A stretch of DNA of 64,000 nt from Gammaproteobacteria bacterium (GTDB lineage Bacteria > Pseudomonadota > Gammaproteobacteria > SZUA-229): positions 62,001-126,000 of the forward strand of contig JAPHRO010000027.1 of assembly GCA_026195895.1 (NCBI GenBank). Direction: 5' to 3'. The notes below the pieces were generated by a model, which made no database searches, was not told the origin of the DNA, and saw only the letters and a list, made by a program, of their open reading frames with translations. This document shows, piece after piece, positions 55,477 through 64,000 of the stretch. How positions within the stretch are numbered: the first letter of the stretch is position 1; each line of letters opens with the position of its first letter. The position numbers and the translations under genes were made by a program.

Positions 55477-57480
55477 TCAGGCCAGCATATCTCGCATGGC
55501 AGCCAGATGATCTCTGGCTCTGGCTTTGCTGGTTTCTTCATCAAGCTGGCGGCCACCGCCTTCCCATTCAATGTCATCTTCCGGCAATTCCGCCAGAAAA
55601 CGACTCGGCTCACACTCAACATCCTCACCATAACGGCGCCGGTTTTTAGCATGGGTAATGATCAGTTGTCGTTGCGCTCGGGTAATCCCGACATAGGCAA
55701 GTCGCCGTTCTTCTTCCAGATTATCTTCCATAATACTGGTGCGATGCGGCAATGATTCTTCTTCGACACCAACCATAAAAACGTAGGGATATTCCAGGCC
55801 TTTCGCCGCATGCAAGGTCATTAAATTGACCGCGTCAGATTTTTCTTCTTCTTTATTGCGTTCCAGAATATCCATCAGCGACATATGCGCCACCAGCTCG
55901 CCAAGATTCTCGCCTTTTTCATCTTTATACAAGCGCGATAACCAGTCGAGTAATTCATAAACATTTTCCATACGTCGCTCAGCAATTTTCAAGTCGCTGC
56001 ACTGATCTTTGAGCCAGTCTTCATAACCGATTTCATCAACCATATCGCGCGCCACTTTAACCGGATCACCCCGTTCCGCATTGTCGCTCAGTAAAGTTAT
56101 CCAGTTGCTGAAATTCTGCAATTTATTAATTGCACGCTCATTCAATACTTCGGTTAAACCCAGCTCAAAACTGGCGGCAAATAAACTCTGTTCGCGACGC
56201 GTTGCATATTCACCCAGCTTTTCCAGCGTACTGGCACCAATTTCGCGGCGCGGTGTATTTACGATTCGCAGGAATGCCGTATCGTCATCGGGATTAGCCA
56301 GCAAGCGTAAATAGGCCATGATGTCTTTTACTTCACCGCGCTCAAAAAAAGACTGGCCGCCACTCACCACATAAGGGATTTGCAATTCCCGTAAATAACT
56401 TTCAAAAATTCGCGACTGGAAATTGCCGCGATACAATATCGCGTAGTCACTGTATTTTGTTCGCTTCTGAAATTTATGTGAATGCAATTCACTAACCACG
56501 CGCTCGGCTTCGGCTTCAGCACTCAGGCATTCGATGACCCGGATCGATTCGCCAATGCCAAGATCTGACCACAACTGTTTTTCAAAAGCATGGGGATTGT
56601 TACTGATCAACTGATTAGCACACTTGAGAATGCGTGACGTAGATCGATAGTTTTGTTCCAGCTTGATCAGTTTCAGGCTGGGGTAATCTTCTTTCAATAG
56701 CGCCAGATTTTCTGGCCGGGCACCACGCCAGGCATAGACCGACTGATCATCATCACCCACGGCTGTTAACCGCGCGCGCAGACCCAATAACAATTTAACT
56801 AACTGGTACTGACTGGCATTGGTGTCCTGATACTCATCCACCAGCAAATAATGCATGCGTTTCTGCCAGTGCTCCAGCGCATCAGGGTGTTGCTGAAACA
56901 AAATGACTGGCTGTAAAATCAGGTCATCAAAATCAAATGCATTATAGGCTTTGAGCTGTCGTTGATAGCGCTCATAAATCAGCGCATAACGCATGTCGAG
57001 ATCATTTTCTGCATGACTCAATGCCTGTTGCGGCGAAACAAAATCATTCTTCCAGCGCGATATACGCCAGCGCGCATCCTCTGCATCATCAACATTGCTG
57101 ACCGAATCCTGCTGGTACAGGCCTTTAATCAGGGTCAGCGTGTCCGATGAATCAAAAATACTAAAGCCGGCCTTATAACCCAGCTTCTTATAATGCTTCC
57201 CCAGTATGCGCAGCCCAAGATTATGAAACGTGGATACAATCAGGCCGCGGGTTTCTGCCGCCCCCAGTATGTCACTGACCCGTCCTTTCATTTCTCGGGC
57301 CGCCTTATTGGTAAAGGTCACTGCGGTGATATGACTGGCCCTGATCTGGCATTCACGGATGAGATAGGCGATTTTCTGGGTGATGACCCGGGTCTTGCCA
57401 CTGCCGGCACCGGCGAGTACCAGTAAGGGGCCATCGATATACTCGACGGCGGCTTGTTGTTGGGGGTTTAAATCAGGCAA
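55477..57480 (-). CDS. rep: ATP-dependent DNA helicase Rep
   Basis: A 667-residue UvrD/Rep superfamily 1 helicase (E. coli Rep 673). Walker A VLAGAGSGKTRVIT (about 20-33), VTFTNKAAREMKGRV, VDEYQDTN, VGDDDQSVYAWRGARPEN, LEQNYRSTSRIL and MTLHAAKGLEYPYVFMVG are present. It unwinds DNA 3' to 5' and helps replication past bound proteins. The start is TTG at 57480; the nearby ATG is out of frame. Confidence 0.95.
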   Translation of the reverse strand: MPDLNPQQQAAVEYIDGPLLVLAGAGSGKTRVITQKIAYLIRECQIRASHITAVTFTNKAAREMKGRVSDILGAAETRGLIVSTFHNLGLRILGKHYKKLGYKAGFSIFDSSDTLTLIKGLYQQDSVSNVDDAEDARWRISRWKNDFVSPQQALSHAENDLDMRYALIYERYQRQLKAYNAFDFDDLILQPVILFQQHPDALEHWQKRMHYLLVDEYQDTNASQYQLVKLLLGLRARLTAVGDDDQSVYAWRGARPENLALLKEDYPSLKLIKLEQNYRSTSRILKCANQLISNNPHAFEKQLWSDLGIGESIRVIECLSAEAEAERVVSELHSHKFQKRTKYSDYAILYRGNFQSRIFESYLRELQIPYVVSGGQSFFERGEVKDIMAYLRLLANPDDDTAFLRIVNTPRREIGASTLEKLGEYATRREQSLFAASFELGLTEVLNERAINKLQNFSNWITLLSDNAERGDPVKVARDMVDEIGYEDWLKDQCSDLKIAERRMENVYELLDWLSRLYKDEKGENLGELVAHMSLMDILERNKEEEKSDAVNLMTLHAAKGLEYPYVFMVGVEEESLPHRTSIMEDNLEEERRLAYVGITRAQRQLIITHAKNRRRYGEDVECEPSRFLAELPEDDIEWEGGGRQLDEETSKARARDHLAAMRDMLA

Positions 57481-57623
57481 TGCATACTACTCAAACTTTC
57501 GAGCGAGTATTCTACCGGTTAAGCGGATAATGACCTATATCTCGATTAAAATATTTTCTTTTTTGCGAACTCCAGGCGGCTGCCAAGGTTTTCAATGCCT
57601 ATTACAACTGCTAACCTAAGCCC

Positions 57624-58181
57624 ATGAAAATAAATAAAAAAACCGGGCTACTGGAAGATGCACAACAGACACCTTCCCCCAATATGGATGACCGCCCGGC
57701 AACCATTGGGCCGGAACTGATCGTGGTGCACAATATCAGCCTGCCCCCCGGTGAATTTGGCGGTCCCTATATAGACCAGCTATTTTGCAATCAACTGAAT
57801 CCGACAGAACATCCCTATTTTGCCGAAATTCATCAGTTGCGCGTGTCCTCGCACATTCTGATTCGCCGAACCGGTGACATGATCCAGTACGTGCCTTTTC
57901 ATAAACGTGCCTGGCATGCCGGTGTCTCCAGCTATTGTGGGCGAGAAAAATGCAATGACTTTTCCATCGGTATTGAACTGGAGGGCAGCGATGACATCGC
58001 TTACGAAGCTATTCAATACCAGCAACTCACTGAGTTAATCACACTTTTGCAACAGAACTATCCCACTATTGCCAAAGATGCTATAACCGGGCATTGTGAT
58101 ATCGCACCGGACAGAAAAACCGATCCTGGACCGGCATTTGACTGGGATTATTTACACCAACAACTCGAACAAGAAAGCTAA
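57624..58181 (+). CDS. ampD: 1,6-anhydro-N-acetylmuramyl-L-alanine amidase AmpD
   Basis: A 185-residue cytoplasmic zinc amidase (E. coli 183). Zinc ligands are seen in ELIVVHNISLPPGEFG (His) and ITGHCDIAPDRKTDPGPAFDW (His, Asp). It cleaves the peptide from anhydro-muropeptides during cell-wall recycling; loss derepresses AmpC in species with AmpR. ampE follows 3 bp later. amgK and murU, 2.3 kb downstream, continue the same recycling theme. Confidence 0.95.
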   Translation: MKINKKTGLLEDAQQTPSPNMDDRPATIGPELIVVHNISLPPGEFGGPYIDQLFCNQLNPTEHPYFAEIHQLRVSSHILIRRTGDMIQYVPFHKRAWHAGVSSYCGREKCNDFSIGIELEGSDDIAYEAIQYQQLTELITLLQQNYPTIAKDAITGHCDIAPDRKTDPGPAFDWDYLHQQLEQES

Positions 58182-58184
58182 ATT

Positions 58185-59033
58185 ATGGCCTTAATCTGCA
58201 TTATTATCGGACTCATCATGGAACGCGCACTGGACACAATACAAAGCTGGCGCAAGTTCGACTGGTTTGACCAGTACAGCCAGTGGATGCTGGATCATCT
58301 GCCCGGACTGACTCACCAGGGCACCTCATCAATTGTTATTTTACTGCTGCCGGTTATGCTATTGGCTGGATTCATTCAGCACGCCCTTGCCGATACGTTT
58401 TTTGGGATTTTCAGTTTACTGTTTGGATTAGCAGTATTTATTTACTGCCTGGGGCCTGGCGATTTAAATCATGAAATTGATGGTTTCCTGGAAGCCTGGG
58501 AATCCGGCGATGAAAAAAAGGCCCATAAATGTGCCAGCGCCATCATGGGCAAAGAAGCATCCCATGCGCCAGATCAACAGATTGTTGATGTCATGCACGC
58601 CGTATTGCACCAGCCCAATGACCGGTTTTTTTCGGTAATTTTCTGGTTTGTTATTCTGGGGCCATTCGGCGCACTGTTATTTCGACTCACCTCTTACACC
58701 ATGAAATATGCCCGCAACAAAACTCTGGCCAGAGCAGCAAAACACTTACAGGCGATACTGGCCTGGGCGCCGGCACATCTGATCGCTATGGGCTATGCGC
58801 TGACGGGTAACTACGAAGGCGCCAGCGCAAGTTTCCGTGAAAAGCCCAGGCAGGATGATTTGGCCGAGTGCAATACACAAACCCTGCTAACTGCGGGCCT
58901 GGGCGCCTTAAAGGATTGCACGCCCGGCGAAGAAACCGCCTGCATTCGCGCCACCCGTGGCCTGGTGCTAAGAACACTGGTGGTCTGGCTTGCGGTGATT
59001 GCCATGTTAACGCTAATCGGCTGGATGGCATGA
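58185..59033 (+). CDS. ampE: AmpE inner-membrane protein
   Basis: A 282-residue protein (E. coli 284) with about four hydrophobic segments (LICIIIGLIMERAL; SIVILLLPVMLLAGFIQHA; FFSVIFWFVILGPFGALLF; LVVWLAVIAMLTLIGWMA at the C-terminus). The CLGPGDLNHEIDGFLEAWESGD block is typical. It is a cobalamin-synthesis CobD-like/AmpE family member, co-transcribed with ampD. Its precise role is undefined. Confidence 0.92.
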   Translation: MALICIIIGLIMERALDTIQSWRKFDWFDQYSQWMLDHLPGLTHQGTSSIVILLLPVMLLAGFIQHALADTFFGIFSLLFGLAVFIYCLGPGDLNHEIDGFLEAWESGDEKKAHKCASAIMGKEASHAPDQQIVDVMHAVLHQPNDRFFSVIFWFVILGPFGALLFRLTSYTMKYARNKTLARAAKHLQAILAWAPAHLIAMGYALTGNYEGASASFREKPRQDDLAECNTQTLLTAGLGALKDCTPGEETACIRATRGLVLRTLVVWLAVIAMLTLIGWMA

Positions 59034-59623
59034 GCGAAACACGTATCGATATTATTCGCCACGGCGAACCGGAAGGCGGTCAACGTTATCGCGGTTATGG
59101 TGTCGATGACCCCCTGAGCAAAACTGGCTGGCAGCAAATGTGGTCAGCCGTTCCGGAAAAAGCCAGCTGGGATCATATCGTCACTTCACCTTTATCACGC
59201 TGCTGCCGCTTCGCAGAAGATCTGGCCGACACCCTGGGCGTAGGCTTCAGCATTGAAGATAATCTCAAGGAAATTGGTTTTGGTGTCTGGGAAGGCAGAA
59301 CCCCGGAGGACATTCGCGCCAACGAAGGCGATGCGCTGCAACGTTTTATCAAGGACCCGGTGCATAACCGCCCGGAAGGCGCCGAGCCCCTGGATATTTT
59401 TGCCGCTCGAGTCTGGCAGGTTTATCAGCAGGTCGCCCAGCAACACCATGGCCAGCACGTACTGATGGTAGCCCATGCGGGTGTGATACGCGCCATCACC
59501 AGCAAAATTCTCGGCATGCCACTGGATGACGTGTACAGTAAACTTAAAATTGAATATGCCGCCATTGCCACCACCCGGGTGCCTGACAACAAAGACCCGC
59601 TGATGGTGTTAAGCACCGCCTGA
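59030..59623 (+). CDS. Histidine phosphatase family protein (phosphoglycerate-mutase-like)
   Basis: 198 residues from the ATG at 59030, which overlaps the ampE stop (ATGA). The frame is open further upstream inside ampE, but the conserved phosphatase N-terminus IDIIRHGEP begins here. The second catalytic His is in MVAHAGVIRAI. KEIGFGVWEGRTPEDI is the substrate-side motif. Such proteins are often labelled alpha-ribazole phosphatase (CobC). No other cobalamin gene lies nearby, so the substrate is open; a recycling intermediate is conceivable given neighbours. Confidence 0.85.
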   Translation: MSETRIDIIRHGEPEGGQRYRGYGVDDPLSKTGWQQMWSAVPEKASWDHIVTSPLSRCCRFAEDLADTLGVGFSIEDNLKEIGFGVWEGRTPEDIRANEGDALQRFIKDPVHNRPEGAEPLDIFAARVWQVYQQVAQQHHGQHVLMVAHAGVIRAITSKILGMPLDDVYSKLKIEYAAIATTRVPDNKDPLMVLSTA

Positions 59624-59653
59624 TATCCTTAACAGGGCGAGCTGTTCCAGACC

Positions 59654-60409
59654 TTAGGCAATCGCTTCAATAGCGGGCAGCTGGATCGCATACTGCTTTG
59701 CCAGCTCTAACGCTCTGGCCAGACGCGCCGGCGCACTCCGCCCCATACAACCATGATCCAGATCACCCTCAAAAGCATGCACCATGGCATTGATCAATGC
59801 ATTTTGATCAAAGTTTTTGCCGGTTAGCTGCTCCTGCAAGCTGATCACATCATTGGCTACCGCCGTTGCCGTATCTCGATGCCGGTTCCACAATTCACCG
59901 ACATTACCACCGGTTTTTAATCCCGAAATATTGGTGGTCAATATATAAACATTTTTAACCACCAGCTCAAACAGCAATTCATCCGCAGATGCCAGCACCC
60001 GGGTGGAAATGCCAATGGCATCCAGCGCATTGCTCACTAACTGGCTGTTGGGACCGTAGACTGGCGAGGGAATAATAACCTTGTAATCCTGGCCTTTTTT
60101 CTTTTCAAACCAGACGGATATAACGGTTGGCGCCTGCAGTTGATGTTGCTGCCAATCCGCTGGTAACAACTCATTCTGTAATAGCACCAGACGATCCCGC
60201 CAATTTTGCGGCATAGTTTCAAGAACCGGGTGCAGATCATTTTCTGCCACGGCGACTAATACCAGTTCAGGATCGGCAATTTCTTCGGCTGCCTGCTGTA
60301 TATCCATATCGCGGGTCACCGGAAAGACTGGATATGCAGAACGCAAAAATCCGCGAGCAAAAACTCCTGCCATTTCACCCATGCCAATAATTACGACTGG
60401 TTTCTTCAT
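59654..60409 (-). CDS. NAD(P)-binding dehydrogenase-like protein, unknown substrate
   Basis: 251 residues from the ATG at 60409, with GGAG 8 bases upstream; a GTG four codons earlier is less likely. VVIIGMGEMAGVFARGF is a Rossmann dinucleotide motif at the very N-terminus. LVLVAVAENDLHPVLETM and the later helical region resemble ketopantoate-reductase-like or 6-phosphogluconate-dehydrogenase-like proteins. It is shorter than ApbA/PanE. It lies in reverse orientation between the ampD-ampE group and amgK-murU. Not identified further. Confidence 0.65.
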   Translation of the reverse strand: MKKPVVIIGMGEMAGVFARGFLRSAYPVFPVTRDMDIQQAAEEIADPELVLVAVAENDLHPVLETMPQNWRDRLVLLQNELLPADWQQHQLQAPTVISVWFEKKKGQDYKVIIPSPVYGPNSQLVSNALDAIGISTRVLASADELLFELVVKNVYILTTNISGLKTGGNVGELWNRHRDTATAVANDVISLQEQLTGKNFDQNALINAMVHAFEGDLDHGCMGRSAPARLARALELAKQYAIQLPAIEAIA

Positions 60410-60495
60410 CTTCCGCTCCACTTTGTTCCGAATTTATTTCACTGATACAATCCCGAGACATTCTACTTTTTTTAAATTTTTTATGCAGGGCTTTT

Positions 60496-61491
60496 ATGTC
60501 AGACGACCTTCGACTGAATCAACTCAAACACTGGCTGACAAATGAGCTCCATATTGAAAACTTTGACCTGGCACCGGCATCTGCGGATGCCAGCTTCCGC
60601 CGCTACTTTCGGATAACAACTGCACAGCAAAGCTGGGTCGCCATGGATGCACCGCCGGATAAAGAAGACTGCGAGCCCTTTGTTCATGTTGCCCAGATGA
60701 TTGAGTCTGCTGGCGTGCAGGCCCCACACATATATGAGCGAAATAAAGACGATGGTTTTATGCTGCTCAGCGACCTCGGCTCAAGCCAGTATCTGGCAAC
60801 ACTATCCAGTGACAGTGCAGAAACTCTATACCAGGACGCCATCGATGCATTAATTAAAATGCAACAACTTGAAAATGGTTTGCCCGCTTATGACAGAAAA
60901 CTTTTACAGACTGAAATGCATTTATTCCGGGACTGGTACCTCGGCACTCACCTCAATATTAAACTCTCCCCGCAACAGAACGACATTCTACAATCGGCTT
61001 TTGATTTATTAATACAAAATGCCCTGCAACAACCACAGGTGTTTGTGCACCGTGATTATCACTCCCGCAACCTGATGCTTACTGCAAACGACAATCCTGG
61101 CGTGATAGATTTTCAGGATGCGGTTATCGGCCCGATAAGCTACGATTTAGTTTCCCTGCTAAAAGACTGCTACATCGCCTGGCCGAGAAAAAAAATTACC
61201 TCCTGGATAAAATATTTTCTCGACAACAATCCACTCACCCGTGAAACCAGCGTCGAACAGTTTACCCACTGGTTTGAGCTAATGGGTGTGCAACGTCACT
61301 TAAAAGCAATTGGTATTTTTGCGCGATTAAATCATCGCGATGGCAAACCGGGCTATCTAAATGATATTCCACGAACATTGACTTACGTGATTGATAGCTG
61401 CCGGCGTTACCCTGAATTAACTGCATTTAGTGCATTGCTTGATGAGCTTGGACTGCGCACCGATGACAGCACACTGGATTTAATTCAATGA
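60496..61491 (+). CDS. amgK: Aminoglycoside-phosphotransferase-fold sugar kinase, AmgK-like
   Basis: A 331-residue kinase-like protein with the catalytic loop VFVHRDYHSRNLML (near 182-195) and metal motif GVIDFQDAVIGPISYDL. Family knowledge: AmgK phosphorylates the anomeric position of N-acetylmuramate (or GlcNAc), feeding MurU to make UDP-MurNAc in recycling that bypasses fosfomycin-sensitive MurA. Its stop overlaps the start of the MurU-like gene (ATGA), the same pairing known in Pseudomonas, which supports the assignment. Confidence 0.85.
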   Translation: MSDDLRLNQLKHWLTNELHIENFDLAPASADASFRRYFRITTAQQSWVAMDAPPDKEDCEPFVHVAQMIESAGVQAPHIYERNKDDGFMLLSDLGSSQYLATLSSDSAETLYQDAIDALIKMQQLENGLPAYDRKLLQTEMHLFRDWYLGTHLNIKLSPQQNDILQSAFDLLIQNALQQPQVFVHRDYHSRNLMLTANDNPGVIDFQDAVIGPISYDLVSLLKDCYIAWPRKKITSWIKYFLDNNPLTRETSVEQFTHWFELMGVQRHLKAIGIFARLNHRDGKPGYLNDIPRTLTYVIDSCRRYPELTAFSALLDELGLRTDDSTLDLIQ

Positions 61492-62150
61492 AGGCGATGA
61501 TTCTAGCTGCTGGCCGCGGTGAACGCATGCGCCCACTCACCGACCAGACGCCGAAGCCATTACTGCAGGCCGGTAAACATAAACTGATTGAATATCATTT
61601 ATTAAATTTAGCCGCTGCCGGATTTAAAGACGTAGTGATCAATATTGCCTGGCTGGGCCAGCAAATTATTGATGCACTGGGCAATGGCAGTGATTATGGC
61701 CTGAATATCCAGTACTCTGATGAAGGCGAACATGCGCTGGAAACCGGCGGCGGTATATACAATGCATTACACTTGCTGGGAGAAAAACCCTTCCTGGTTA
61801 TTAACGGCGACATTCATACCGACTATCCGCTGCAACGGCTAAATGAATTGACACCCACTGGCCTGGCGCATCTGGTTTTTGTACCCAATCCTGAACACAA
61901 TAGCGCGGGAGATTTTTATATTCAGGACAATCAGCTTGCGCTGACAGGGAATCAGAAATATACCTTTAGCGGCATTGGTGTTTATAAAAAAGAATTTTTC
62001 CCGCCACAGGAAAATAGCGCCTTTCCTTTAGCTCCATTATTTCGTCAACATGCCGCACAGAAACTGATTAGCGCTGAACTTTACCAGGGCCCATGGCAAG
62101 ATATTGGCACCATAGACCGCTTAGAAAAACTAAAAAACCGCCGATATTAA
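61488..62150 (+). CDS. murU: N-acetylmuramate-1-phosphate uridylyltransferase, MurU-like
   Basis: A 220-residue nucleotidyltransferase. The N-terminal signature MILAAGRGERMRPLTDQTPK (residues 4-23) contains the nucleotide-binding loop and PKPLL lysine. The metal-binding Asp is in FLVINGDIHTDY. The end GPWQDIGTIDRLEKL is typical of MurU/RmlA-like enzymes. With AmgK it turns recycled MurNAc into UDP-MurNAc in the cytoplasm. A terminator follows. Confidence 0.86.
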   Translation: MKAMILAAGRGERMRPLTDQTPKPLLQAGKHKLIEYHLLNLAAAGFKDVVINIAWLGQQIIDALGNGSDYGLNIQYSDEGEHALETGGGIYNALHLLGEKPFLVINGDIHTDYPLQRLNELTPTGLAHLVFVPNPEHNSAGDFYIQDNQLALTGNQKYTFSGIGVYKKEFFPPQENSAFPLAPLFRQHAAQKLISAELYQGPWQDIGTIDRLEKLKNRRY

Positions 62151-62163
62151 TAAATGCCCAGAC

Positions 62164-62197
62164 ATAAAAAAAGACAGACTTAAAGCCTGTCTTTTTC
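62164..62197. terminator. Bidirectional terminator after murU
   Basis: The stem AAAAAGACAG ... CTGTCTTTTT around 62166-62195 is extended by CT/AG pairs with one A-C mismatch. It has an A-run before and a T-run after, and lies 15 bp past the murU stop. It also faces the end of the minus-strand barrel gene. Confidence 0.8.
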
Positions 62198-62231
62198 ATA
62201 TTCATGTTAGCTATTGAGCGACGATCAATAG

Positions 62232-62801
62232 CTAAAACGCATCACCTTCATAGGGTGAACCGCCCCATATATAGCGTAAGGTAAGCATGTGAGTAGTATC
62301 TATATCACTGGAACTGTAAAGGCTGTATTCAACTTCCATGCGTTCATCCAGGCCTCTTCGCCAGCCCATCCCCAGGCCAAAAACCGTACCACTGGTAGTA
62401 AGGGTTTCTGTTGTACCCGTATAGTTAAAATCGATATCCATCTGACCCACCCGATACTTGTAGTACATGGTACCTGTTTCAAGTGTCCGATAAGCCAGTG
62501 ATAGCTGTGTGCTCGACGCGCTATAATCAATAGCCGCATTATCAGTAGCTGACTCCAGACCCCGCGAGCCGCTGTATTCAAAAGCCCAGCCATCTTCTTC
62601 AAATGCCAGAATCAATTCAGCGTTGGCCGATGGATCGAGTTCAGTGACGCCAATACTCGATACCGCATCATCCTGCGGTGCCATCGCAGACAAGCCCAGG
62701 CCATAAAAGAAACTAACACCCTGTCTGCCGGCGTGCGCCATCGAAGTTGCTGTCAGCAGAAAACAAACCGTCAGCATCAAAATATTACGTTTATGATTCA
62801 T
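62232..62801 (-). CDS. Small outer-membrane beta-barrel protein
   Basis: A 189-residue exported protein. The signal peptide is about 1-24 (LMLTVCFLLTATSMAHA). The mature part of about 165 residues alternates hydrophobic strand patterns (AELILAFEEDGWAFEYSGSRG, TQLSLAYRTLE, MYYKYRVGQMDIDFNY, THMLTLRYIWGG), fitting an 8-stranded porin-family barrel. The family is not recognised. The C-terminus does not end in Phe on a final strand in the classical way (it ends YEGDAF). It is monocistronic. Confidence 0.65.
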   Translation of the reverse strand: MNHKRNILMLTVCFLLTATSMAHAGRQGVSFFYGLGLSAMAPQDDAVSSIGVTELDPSANAELILAFEEDGWAFEYSGSRGLESATDNAAIDYSASSTQLSLAYRTLETGTMYYKYRVGQMDIDFNYTGTTETLTTSGTVFGLGMGWRRGLDERMEVEYSLYSSSDIDTTHMLTLRYIWGGSPYEGDAF

Positions 62802-63101
62802 CCATCACATCCTCATACGTGGGAAAAGCGAATACATTGTTCTGTTTAATGCTACTGATAATAGCATGCTTTATAAATATTACCTCATAAAAATCAACAA
62901 TGTACATAATTTTCATCATAAATAACATAAAGACTTTTCATAAGATATTGTTTTTTAAAAACTTTAGCCCGCAATAGACACACCAATACATAAATATATT
63001 CTTAAAAATCATGGGAATAGATCAAGGAAAACCAGACGACCTAAGCTACACTAGATTCAAACAGGCACCGCTAAAACAATCATGCAGGAATCCAGAGATC
63101 G
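62802..63101. other. AT-rich 300-bp intergenic region
   Basis: It lies between the divergent barrel and glutamate-cysteine ligase-family genes. It is A/T-rich with many poly-A/T tracts. No convincing promoter pair, operator or RNA structure was recognised beyond a presumed pair of outward promoters. Confidence 0.5.
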
Positions 63102-64000
63102 ATGGGCCAGGAAATAAAAACCAGTCATTTTTCAGCGCAAGATTTCGATCATTTCCAGCAGCGTCTGGACGAAGAAACTCGCCTGCTGGCTCAATGGTTT
63201 AGTGATAGCCAATTTGCCCAGCACGATCTGGTTGCCGGCTACGAACTGGAAGCCTGGCTTATTGACAGTGACGGCCAACCCAGCCCATCGAACAAGAAAT
63301 TTCTGGATGCCGCCAACTCGCCATTGCTGACACCCGAATTAGCCCAGTTTAATGTTGAACTGAATACCGACCCAGAAACCTTACGCCACACGGTACTGTC
63401 AGATTTTGAAAAATCATTCAACAGCCACTGGCGCTATTGCCAGCAAATCGCCGAACAACTGGATTGCTATTTACTAAGCACTGGCATCTTGCCAACACTG
63501 GAAACCCGTCATCTCACCCTGGCTAACATATCCGAATTAAAACGTTATCGCGCACTTAACGAACAGGTCCTGGACCAACGCAAAGGTAAACCATTCCAGT
63601 TAAAAATTACCGGGCATGAATCATTAACCAGCACACATCAGGATGTCATGCTGGAATCTGCAGCAACATCGCTGCAAATTCACCTGCAGGTTCCACAGGA
63701 TATGGCGGTAAGATATTACAATGCAGCTATTCTACTATCTGCGCCCATGGTTGCTATCAGTGCTAATTCACCGTTTTTATTCGGCAAAGATTTATGGGCA
63801 GAAACCCGGATTCCAGTATTCGAACAATCAGTCAATGTGGGAGGGTTTAGTGGTGCTGCACATGGCCCCATACATCGCGTCAGTTTTGGAACAGCTTATG
63901 CGCGAGAATCCTTAATGGAATGTTTTGAAGAAAATCTGGATCACTTTCCAATATTGTTACCCATGCAATTTGAAGAGCCGGCCACGGCAATGAAACACCT
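63102..64000 (+). CDS. Glutamate-cysteine ligase family (GCS2/YbdK-type) protein, 5' part
   Basis: Open from the ATG at 63102 to the window end (about 299 codons); a stop at 63072 limits upstream extension. GYELEAWLIDSDGQPSPSNK near residue 45 and FNVELNTDPETLRHTVL are glutamate-ATP-site regions. KITGHESLTSTHQDVMLESA and LQIHLQVPQDMAVRYYNAA follow, then SANSPFLFGKDLWAETRIPV and GPIHRVSFGTAYARESLMECF. These match the COG2170-type ligase family, usually about 370-480 residues, which links glutamate to cysteine or another amine. Its product could supply gamma-glutamylcysteine for glutathione or for EgtB in this window; the true substrate is not proven. Confidence 0.8.
   Translation, partial: MGQEIKTSHFSAQDFDHFQQRLDEETRLLAQWFSDSQFAQHDLVAGYELEAWLIDSDGQPSPSNKKFLDAANSPLLTPELAQFNVELNTDPETLRHTVLSDFEKSFNSHWRYCQQIAEQLDCYLLSTGILPTLETRHLTLANISELKRYRALNEQVLDQRKGKPFQLKITGHESLTSTHQDVMLESAATSLQIHLQVPQDMAVRYYNAAILLSAPMVAISANSPFLFGKDLWAETRIPVFEQSVNVGGFSGAAHGPIHRVSFGTAYARESLMECFEENLDHFPILLPMQFEEPATAMKH

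Noticed and set aside
58868-59029. Longer start for the histidine phosphatase inside ampE
   Set aside because: Fifty-four extra residues with no conservation. The ATGA overlap start gives the normal N-terminus IDIIRHGE.

Overview
The window is a chromosomal segment of a gammaproteobacterium, read from gene content: srmB-type helicase, glnE-ilvE, oxyR, ampD-ampE, amgK-murU, fxsA next to groES-groEL, and the aroQ-accB-accC-prmA order. Moderate base composition, a c-type-cytochrome-rich locus, ergothioneine genes and a relic carrying a PEP-CTERM-like motif suggest an environmental (aquatic or sediment) lineage. The genus cannot be resolved from the sequence. No rRNA, tRNA, CRISPR array, integrase or intact insertion sequence was found.

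Layout. 1-3.8 kb: end of the stress operon prkA-yeaH-spoVR (+), then a REP-like palindrome and a DEAD-box helicase (-). 5.1-5.9 kb: apparently decayed DNA. 5.9-11.3 kb: lipopolysaccharide/surface-glycan genes (DUF6165, GT4, GT9, FkbM, GT2, CDP-glycerol-type transferase). 11.3-15.4 kb: glnE-ilvE-zinc finger operon (-). 15.6-18 kb: a membrane-anchored unknown, a small lipoprotein and a TerB/DnaJ co-chaperone, each followed by a clear terminator. 18-18.4 kb: a stop-interrupted gene relic. 18.4-23 kb: ilvD-purT and a chemoreceptor. 23.1-26.5 kb: oxyR-argE-argA with the first two genes overlapping. 26.6-31.3 kb: an HDOD protein and a divergent ergothioneine locus (egtD / egtC-egtB). 31.3-35.9 kb: nadC, plsC, znuB-znuC / znuA, and a PilZ protein. 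35.9-36.65 kb: a gene-free region holding a tandem array of paired hairpins whose stems change in compensating ways. 36.65-39.2 kb: groEL, groES (promoter plus perfect CIRCE operator), fxsA.

39.4-51 kb is the most distinctive part. It holds dsbD, a TlpA-like thioredoxin, a membrane-anchored 4Fe-4S/FAD/NAD(P) oxidoreductase and an exported Sel1/ankyrin protein (+). These face a convergent group (-) made of a b-type membrane protein, a 21-heme cytochrome c, a 14-heme cytochrome c and an outer-membrane beta-barrel. Together they look like a trans-envelope electron route with its thiol-redox maturation support.

51.3-55.4 kb: aroQ-accB-accC-prmA-DUF3426 (+). 55.5-57.5 kb: rep helicase (-). 57.6-62.2 kb: peptidoglycan-recycling genes ampD, ampE, a histidine phosphatase, an unknown dehydrogenase-like protein (-), amgK and murU. 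The window ends with a small beta-barrel protein (-) and the first 899 bases of a glutamate-cysteine ligase-family gene (+) that runs off the end.

TTG starts are used or favoured for several genes (srmB-like helicase, chemoreceptor, argA, rep).
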